Below are positions 56,914 to 64,000 of a DNA stretch of 64,000 nt, in pieces. The stretch spans positions 3,534,001 through 3,598,000 of the forward strand of contig NC_064215.1 of NCBI RefSeq assembly GCF_023101765.2, in the 5' to 3' direction. The notes below the pieces were generated by a model. The model searched no databases. It was not told the origin of the DNA and saw only the letters and a program-made list of their open reading frames with translations. Made by a program: the position numbers and the translations under genes. How positions within the stretch are numbered: the stretch's first letter is position 1; each line of letters begins with the position of its first letter. Origin of the DNA: Spodoptera frugiperda. Taxonomy: Eukaryota; Arthropoda; Insecta; Lepidoptera; Noctuidae.

Positions 56914-57346
56914 TATATATATATACAATGTGATAGGCGTGGGACTTCTAACCCGCTAAGGCTGAGTACTACATCTAATTTTATCGACAAAAAAAATAAT
57001 ATGGGGGGTTGAACCCCTGATTGAAAATATTGGAAAATAGTGATTTTTTCGGTAAAAATAATTCACAAATGATTTTTTTTCTCACCAAAACATTATCAAA
57101 CATATGAAAAAAGTAATGAATTAGTTAGCCAAGGTTATTAGCTACCGTTTGTCTTTTTTTTTTGTTTCTACGACGCATACAACCTTTGATATCAAAAAAA
57201 GTTAAAAAAATATTAAAATAGCCATAATTTTTAGGGGGAGGGGATTCGACCCCTTCGACCCCCGACTTTTGTCTTTATAATTAGATGTAGTACTCAGCCT
57301 TAACGGGTTAGAAGTCTCACCCCTATCACATTGTATATATATATAT
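56914..57346. mobile_element. Long-TIR palindromic MITE, about 430 bp
   Basis: The left end ACAATGTGATAGGCGTGGGA, CTTCTAACCCGCTAAGGCTG, AGTACTACATCTAATTTTA is matched in reverse by the right end (57,279-57,333) with only about four differences over some 58 bp. Homology continues into GGGGTTGAACCCC-like words. Both ends lie in TATATATA, so the target is probably TA and the exact boundary is hidden. No coding capacity. TA targets suggest Tc1/mariner-type mobilisation. Confidence 0.75.
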
Positions 57347-57505
57347 CCAGAGCTGCGGACTGCCTAGCCGGTTGCGGGGGCTCCGACTTGAAAAGCAGGA
57401 ATTTCCAACTCCTGCTTTTCGATGTGGTTTTGAGTTAGTAAGAGTCTGACACTCCCTCTCGCCTCGCCAAAATCGGAAGAAATCATTCGAAAAATTCCTC
57501 AAAAA
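57347..57505 (+). repeat. Poly(A)-ended GC-rich repeat abutting the palindromic MITE
   Basis: CCAGAGCTGCGGACTGCCTA, GCCGGTTGCGGGGGCTCCGA, then a local inverted duplication CCTGCTTTTCGA next to GAAAAGCAGGA, and GTCTGACACTCCCTCTCGCC. It starts directly where the MITE ends. Confidence 0.7.
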
Positions 57506-57719
57506 GTCATGTAGATATATTTAGCTATCCAATCATAATAGTTTTTAAACGCCTGACATTTATTTATCAACTGGAACACGGACGTAGGTAAGAACCAATT
57601 TGGAACACGTACGAATTCAAAATCCGTAATTAAATTCTCAATCTCACACTAGAATCCGATCTGATTGCGACTTGTGTACCTAAGCTACAATATGTAATTG
57701 TGCCAAACAATACCTGTGT

Positions 57720-57835
57720 CACCTGTACGGGCGCCGGACCGACTCGGAGCCGGCGAGAAGCCCTAATCCGGAGCTAATCTAACTGTATATCCGGTAGCAA
57801 ATAGCATTATGCGCCGGACCGTTTAACCTGTTGTG
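57720..57835. other. GC-rich patch upstream of allatotropin; candidate non-coding exon
   Basis: ACGGGCGCCGGACCGACTCG, GAGCCGGCGAGAAGCCC, then CCGGAGCTAATC and GCGCCGGACCG. In the minus direction CGCCCGTACAG|GTGACA is a plausible donor, so a 5' UTR exon is conceivable. There is no other support. Confidence 0.2.
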
Positions 57836-58186
57836 TGTTTTTGTATTTATAGTTCACCCTGAGTGAGGACAGGGTTGAAGTTCTTTTGTAAAACGGTGAT
57901 TACTATGTGAATAAATGATATATCAAAGGTTCTAATTTAACATAACTTCATGTTAGTATTTTCTGGACAAGTGGTTATATTTTTCCTCAATTATTTTATT
58001 TTTCGCTCTCAACTGAATTTGGAAGTCATTGTGCGAAGACTATGTGCAGCTATGGACGTCTTGAGGCTATATGATGATAATGATTACAAAGAGAAATCTG
58101 GACTCCGTGCATAAACATTTAAACCTTTTAATTGGTTACAACTAAAAACTGCTTTTATCCAAAATGTAATTGTATACAAAACTAAA
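57836..58186. other. Non-coding stretch, nothing recognised
   Basis: No exon or nameable repeat. Confidence 0.3.
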
Positions 58187-58303
58187 TGATAAATGATATT
58201 TATTTCTGTAAATAGGTTATAAAATAACACTTTTACACGTCAATATTTCAAATAGCTAGATGAGGCCGGCATTTCCTATCCGACTACTCTGAGAAGAAAT
58301 GCC
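58187..58303 (-). repeat. 117-bp 3' end of the LINE at 10,470, severely truncated
   Basis: AATGATAAATGATATTTATT, AGGTTATAAAATAACACTTT, TACACGTCAAT, TAGATGAGGCCGGCATTTCC, CTATCCGACTACTCTGAGAA, GAAATGCC. Similarity to 10,484-10,601 stops exactly at the outer base of the GGCATTTC/GAAATGCC stem-loop. Confidence 0.8.
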
Positions 58304-59356
58304 TACTACTATGCTACTTTCTACTACCACGATCTCTTATCCTCATCCTCATCATCTTTAAACGTCAAATATTCTAGTATACACGTAATAAATAATTCTG
58401 GATTAAACTAAGAAAGATGTACGTTCTATGAGCTTATCTTTAGCACTCGTCAAGTGTAGAACAAAAGCGCGAGATAACAGGTGTTGCATTGTTATTGTGT
58501 TGCACTGCATCCCAATGGGAGTCAGACAATACTGCATTGTAAGGGTTTTCACCTCAGAGGAAAAAGAGGACAGTAGAGGGAAGTCCGGCTCATAGTGTCA
58601 AATGTGATCTTATAAATATTGATATCTTAACACACAATAGACATGCATTTATACATAAATATTCATTCTAAAACCCTATAAAACCCAACTTCGTACGCGA
58701 ATTAATCGCGTACAATATGTAAAACACGTGTTAAAGTACGAATCTCTATTTTTCATGTCGGGTCTGAAAACATTATGCTGAAAACTACATTAAAATCGGT
58801 TCAGTCAAATGCGAGATAATCGCGCAAAAACATACATACGAGTATTTCATATACAGGTTCAACTGAAAACCTATTTTTTTTTAAGTCGGATAAAGAGTTG
58901 TTTCAGCTGCCATATTTAATTCTAGACTAGCTGATCTTTTTATTTGAGAGATTCGACTCGAGTCGATGATTTTTAATATTAAGGAAAAACTTTTTTTGAA
59001 CAAACTTTTTTTTAAAGATTTTTCCGATCTACTGACAACTTTACATCACTGAAAGTTGAAATAAAACATTAAAAGAAAAAGGTTGGGGAAAAAAATAAGT
59101 AAAAAGAAAATATTGTAATGTTTATTTGTCTTTCTTTTAAAAAATTTACCTAGAAAAGGTATGAAAGTTGTAAACGAAATTTAAATTCCAGGAAACTTGT
59201 TGTGAACTTATTTTTAGGTTATTGCTAAAATCGTGGCGAGATAGTTTACATTCTTGGTATCTTCAGAGAGTGCTGTTTTTAATAATAATGATAATTTATG
59301 AAACAAATTTTCATATTTTTGTAGTTTGAGTCTCCTATTATAATAAATATCAATGA
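58304..59356. other. Non-coding stretch, nothing recognised
   Basis: No exon. A short repeat-like piece near 58,735-58,850 (ACATTAAAATCGGTTCAGTC, GAGATAATCGCGCAAAAACA) resembles the tail region of common moth retroposons. Confidence 0.3.
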
Positions 59357-59523
59357 CTAGCTGACCCGGCAAACTTCGTACCGCCTCAAACATTACTTTC
59401 TCACCTTTTAAACCTTCCCTGGAATCCAACAAATAATTCATGACCAAAATTAGCTAAATCGGACCAGTCGTTTTCGAGTTTTAGCAAGACTAACGAACAG
59501 CAATTGATTTTTATATATAAAGA
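59357..59523 (-). mobile_element. 167-bp mini-Helitron
   Basis: On the minus strand it begins TC after A, ends CTAG before T, and has a GGC..GCC-containing hairpin (GGCGGTACGAAGTTTGCC) 7 nt before the CTAG. The start reads TCTTTATATATAAAAATCAA and the middle AACTCGAAAACGACTGGTCC. A degraded relative lies at 791-936. No coding capacity. The short open frame over it is element sequence. Confidence 0.7.
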
Positions 59524-60001
59524 TTACAATAAGCCTTCTAAAAACTAACCTAGTTCAGTCAAAAATCTGTTGTAGATACTTCTACCAACGAGAACCGAAC
59601 TCCATCAGACGAGACACACTAATCTTTTTAATCCAACTTAATAATGGATTCAGCTATTATTACCATTAAAGTCAAGTTAAGTCGTTACGTCTTACACGCA
59701 GCATGAATATTGATCATCTCAACTAGCCGGACCAATCAGCATCCAGACTTCAAAGAAAGAGAATATTCTGTAATTTCCTCCAGTACTTTGGAAACAAAAT
59801 CTTTGTTTAACTAGTTTCGTGTCTTCCTTCCAACTATTTTAAGTCATTACCTTTGTTTTAAGTTAAGTTTAGTTACATTAGATAACTTAAATTCTCTAAG
59901 GTAAATTAAAAGGTAGTTTTGTAAAGAGGTTCTATATAAAAACACTGGCAGTTTTGTCTCATGGTTTATGTAAGATCAACGACCTGTTTGAGTATACACA
60001 G
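59524..60001. other. Non-coding stretch, nothing recognised
   Basis: No exon or nameable repeat. Confidence 0.3.
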
Positions 60002-60292
60002 TAAAAGGGCTTTTACACCAGAGATGTGCTATGTAGCTATGCTACGAAGATGTACTGTGAAACTATGTGATCGTTTCCATTGCACAGCTTGAGTATGCGA
60101 TGTATCGATAGTATCCGAAGCCATCCATAGCATAGCACAAATCATGCATTTTTACATACAAAGAAAATCATAGCTTATCTCAGTCCATTTCCACCACTAC
60201 GAAGTTATATATACCAGTGAATATGATTGGTGGAAGTCAATCGCATCCACAGCAACGTAGCATAGCACATTTTTGGTGGAAAACCACCCTTA
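60002..60292. mobile_element. 291-bp MITE with GATGTGCTATG termini
   Basis: The left end TAAAAGGGCTTTTACACCAG, AGATGTGCTATGTAGC and the reversed right end TAAGGGTGGTTTTCCACCAA, AAATGTGCTATGCTAC form inverted termini of about 36 bp. CAG stands on both sides (59,999-60,001 and 60,293-60,295), a possible 3-bp target duplication. The interior has TGTATCGATAGTATCCGAAG and TCAATCGCATCCACAGCAAC. No coding capacity. Complete relative of fragments at 937, 27,105 and 55,915. Confidence 0.75.
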
Positions 60293-61049
60293 CAGTAGCT
60301 GTATGAAATGAAAACTGTATGCATGATAAGAAACTTGATTGTAAAAGTAAAATAAAAGCGTTTATTCCCCTTTTTATTCCCCTTTTACTGTAACTCTCGC
60401 TTCCTTAGTTATGTTATACCAACATAATATTCCAGACTTTAAACAATCTTTTAACATACACTCCTATAATATTATAATAGAGATGATGACGGTATAAAAT
60501 CAAAGTTCAGGAGTGGGAGCAAACAGGTCTTCGCGTCTTTTCTAGGTATAAAACGTACCTAGAAGTGACATCAACATACAATGTTCAAAAGTATTAGTAT
60601 CCTTAAGAAAATAAAAAATATGTGTTTAATGTTTTAAAATAATCTACAAGACGGACATTGGAATTATGGAAAAATTTGTCATCTATCCTATTAGTAGGCA
60701 GTTTGATAATTAGAAGTAATTGTTACGTCTGATTTTTTAAATAGCATTTCAGTGAAACTGTTCAATATTAATAAATACTAAGTTAACAATGAGTAGCAAG
60801 TTAACAATTAACTTCGAATCTTACTACCTAGTAAAACGATCGATATTCCCACAATTCCTTTAATGTGCTGTCAGCTTTCAGATTCCAACGACAAATTAGT
60901 AAATTCCCAATAGATTCGCTACGTAATGGATAAACTTATCAGGGATATTGCATAGCTCATGACTTAATACTCAGAACTATGTAGGTATTGTGTATTACCT
61001 ACTAAAATACCTATATTTGCAATATGTCTCTGTTCTAATTTCAATGAAA
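60293..61049. other. Non-coding stretch, nothing recognised
   Basis: AT-rich DNA, with a short duplication TTTATTCCCC-TTTTTATTCCCC near 60,360-60,382. Confidence 0.3.
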
Positions 61050-61362
61050 TAGGTGTGAGAGAGCCATGCTTCGACACGAATGGGCCGGCTTGACCGGAGT
61101 AATACCACGGTCTCACAGAAAACCGACGTGAAACAACGCTTGCGTTGTGTGAGTGAGGTTACCGGAGTATATAGGTATTTATATATAATTCTTAATCTTC
61201 CCAATCCCCGATTTCCCAACAACCTTTAAATTCTTAACCCCCAAAAGGCCGGCAACGCACTTGTAACGCCTCTGGTGTTTCGGTTGTCCATAGGCGGCGG
61301 CGATTATTTACCATCAGGTGATCCGTCTGCTCGTTTACCGGCTTATACGAATACCATAAAAA
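61050..61362 (-). repeat. Dispersed repeat, near full length
   Basis: GTGTGAGAGAGCCATGCTTC, GGGCCGGCTTGACCGGAGTA, GAAAACCGACGTGAAACAAC, GCTTGCGTTGTGTGAGTGAG, CCCCCAAAAGGCCGGCAACG, CACTTGTAACGCCTCTGGTG, ACCATCAGGTGATCCGTCTG, TACCATAAAAAGG. Same family as 34,110-34,492. Confidence 0.75.
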
Positions 61363-63654
61363 GGAATATCTACATTATTTAAAACCATTCTTTAAATACC
61401 TTCCTTCAACCAAACCAAAATGTCTTAAGCATTACTTTTGCATTTATAAACGTCGTAATAAGGCAAAACATTAAGAAATATACATTTTAACATTTCAAAT
61501 GACCAAACTTTACACTTTTCTTTAACCGACAAACTTTCTAGGAATGAGTTCTCAAACACAGTGAAGTCACACAAAGAATAGGGATGATGACTGGGTCAAA
61601 AATAAATTATTACAACTTTTCAATACAATAAAATATTCAAAAATAATCACACTCTCATTCATAAATTTGACGAACTACTTAATTTTCGATTTTTTCTAGC
61701 TACATTTCTAGAAATAAGTCTGCTATTTGAAGTATTTCATACAAAGTTCATAGAAAATATCGTTTTTGACATTTCGAAAAAAGTATTGAATTTGACTAGT
61801 AGGAAACGTGCCTATTCCCTGTTTAAAACACATAATATAACCCCAATTACATGGTTAATGAACATCATAGACTTTAGAACAAATAAAGGGAATTTCCGGT
61901 AGCAAATTGTTTCCCTCAGCTCATTGGGGAATTGACGGGATTTTATTTATTTTGCGTCGCAAATTACAAGGATCTAGTGAACGGATGAACGCTACAATTT
62001 GTTGGACGGCAAGGGACTGATTAGGTACAGGCTCTTTTTTTTTCAAGTCTTCGTAAATCTATTTGTTGTGTATGTTAATACTGTATTAATTTCTGATTGT
62101 AGTAAAAAAACAGGTTTAACTTGGTAAAAACAAAACATATTTTTTAGAGAGGGAAAATAAATGTGACTTATGTCATACAGGTTTTATTTACGGATTAAAT
62201 GGTTGATTACAATATCAAGTAAACCGTAAAGAAAATATATTACAAATGTTTATTTTTAAATAAAAAAATGCTCCCCAATGAAATGAACACATCTCATCTC
62301 ATCCAAGATTAAGATCCTTAACAAAAGGCATTGTGACAACCGAACGAATAATCTGCTCGCAAACAAGAATGATAGATTCCAAAAATAGATGCCTCCAACG
62401 CATCAGCGTGACTTAAGTCAATTTAAGCTACATTGGTCAACTTAGTACCACGTCTGTCTACAAATAGGACTATTGGCTCAAATCGCCAGTGGCCAAATCA
62501 TGGTTAAATAAAAAGTTAAGAAACCTCTATGGTACGTATTAATTAAAGCGCGCAAAACATTTAAAAAAATGGAACATTCACTTTTTTAATTGTTTGTTGT
62601 CCTCATTATCTGTTGTTACTTTTTCGAATTTCGAATAAATGGAATAGTTAAAAATAAATAATACGATATTAAACTTGAATGATGAAGTGGTGTTACCTCA
62701 CAAATCCCGAATACTGAATTTCTACGCTACTCAATTTAAAATTGTACTTAAATATCGTGCTATCTCTTTCATTTAATAAAGAATTTGTAGTGACTGGACT
62801 ATTTCTGAGAGAGCATCTTACAATTTAGTGATGTTTGAGTATTTGCCAAACGTGATCATATTATAGAGCTAAAAAGATTCAAGCTTAACGGAGATCGCAA
62901 CTGCCTTAAAATCTACAATCATTTTAGATATTACGGCACCCACATGAAGAAGTGGTGACTTAAAATTAAATGTCCCACACAACTATTAGGTACTACCACA
63001 GAATACTACAACATTTCTACAGTACATTTTAAATGTCATGAACACAACTTTTTCTGTTATATAATTTAGTTTCAAAAGAGTAGCCTGTAGAAGTATTTTG
63101 TTTCAAACATTTTATTGAGTCAATGTGAAATCAATGAAGTGCAAAGCTTTACAAGCCTACGAAGCTTTTGAAATTAAGTACAGCTATTAAAAGGTAAAAG
63201 ATTGTAAAAAATATTTCTTTACTTTCCTTATCTTTTTTTTTAGTCTGGTCCTATATTAATAGGAAATTATTTCATGATTTGATTGCTTCAATTGATCATT
63301 GATACAAGTCTTAATAAAAGGTATTAAATTCTTAAAATTCATAATTTTTGAGTTTCTGATTCCTGCAAAACCTTAGGAAGTTTTCGCGGATTCCTATCAG
63401 TGAGTTATTGATTAAATTTTCATACGTATACACTACCGTACACTTATACATATTTGATTGATAATGTCCCAATAACTTAGAATCTTCCTCAACTACTTTA
63501 TTCCTATGGAAAAAAGTTCTGCAACTGATATTTAAACTTACAGTTCGAATTAAGGTCCAAAATCTGTTGAAGAATTTTGATAACTAGGGATAGGTTAACG
63601 TGCTGTTAGTGACACTATTGCTCATGCGTTTAAGTCAAGAACTCAGTTTAATTT
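61363..63654. other. Non-coding stretch, no gene or nameable repeat
   Basis: AT-rich. The part at 61,890-62,035 is less AT-rich and unique-looking. It repeats the word CCGGTAGCAAAT that also occurs at 57,791. No exon or RNA gene recognised. Confidence 0.35.
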
Positions 63655-63800
63655 TCATCATCATCATATCAACCATAAGACGTCCACAGCTGAACATAAG
63701 CCTCCCCCAATTACTTCCAGATAGACCGGTTGGAAGCGACCTGCATCCAGCGGACTTCTTGCAACCTTAATCAGATCGTTCGGACGTCTAACGCTTCGTT
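63655..63800 (-). repeat. LINE 3' end with CATCAT tail
   Basis: TCATCATCATCATATCAACC, ATAAGACGTCCACAGCTGAA, CATAAGCCTCCCCCAATTAC, AGACCGGTTGGAAGCGACCT, CCAGCGGACTTCTTGCAACC. Read on the minus strand this is the end of a (ATG/TGA)n-tailed LINE. The 74-codon frame at 63,664-63,888 is this repeat. Shorter copy at 39,772. Confidence 0.65.
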
Positions 63801-64000
63801 TGCCAATACGCGATCTCCACTTTAAAACCTTTCTGCCACTTGAAAACATTCCTGAGTTTAATTTTAAAGCATCTAAATTGAATACCAAAGAAAAATTAAA
63901 CGTTGACTTAATGGATTACTTTGTTTTATATAGGAAGAAGCCTTATAGTGTGCATGACGTAGCCCTGATGTTATGCAGTCGGGTGTTACGACATCAGATG
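63801..64000. other. Window edge, nothing recognised
   Basis: Possible continuation of the LINE tail at its left. No gene seen. Confidence 0.3.

Overview
This is AT-rich, intron-bearing, repeat-dense eukaryotic DNA. The only host gene I can recognise is allatotropin, on the minus strand. Its peptide [13 protein letters not shown] followed by GKR, its cassette exons for allatotropin-like peptides and the style of the dispersed repeats all point to a moth. The tRNA-headed SINE with a C(T/C)ACCCCTTCGGGGATAAAAGG-like tail makes me think of a noctuid-type genome, but that is inference.

Layout. Positions 1 to about 38,900 hold no host gene I can support. They contain tRNA-derived SINEs, MITEs (two flanked by TTAA), Helitron-like elements, a local tandem duplication and one long CR1/Jockey-type non-LTR retrotransposon (about 10,470-14,489, minus strand). 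That element has an intact endonuclease-reverse transcriptase frame and only the C-terminal part of ORF1. Positions 38,940-54,860 are the allatotropin gene, read right to left. The signal peptide and allatotropin exon is 54,672-54,860. Three phase-compatible cassette exons follow (53,270-53,389; 52,477-52,587; 52,157-52,258), each encoding one further amidated peptide. Three shared C-terminal exons finish the gene (51,188-51,275; 41,462-41,549; 38,940-38,984). A non-coding first exon and the promoter are not identified. They probably lie to the right of 54,860.

The 9.6-kb intron between the first two shared C-terminal exons contains a 5,581-bp BEL/Pao LTR retrotransposon (41,806-47,386), in the same orientation as the gene. 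Its 161-bp LTRs look identical, its 5-bp target duplication AACAT is intact and it has a single 1,658-codon gag-pol frame. The insertion is therefore recent. The integrase, however, has lost most of its catalytic core through a clean in-frame deletion whose junction falls on a shared Glu-Ala codon pair. This apparently recent insertion is thus predicted to be unable to integrate on its own.

Positions 54,861-64,000 are again non-coding, with SINE-like repeats, a roughly 430-bp palindromic MITE, a 167-bp mini-Helitron, a 291-bp MITE and LINE tails. Exon coordinates were worked out by hand from GT/AG sites and reading-frame continuity. Repeat boundaries are approximate unless termini are described.
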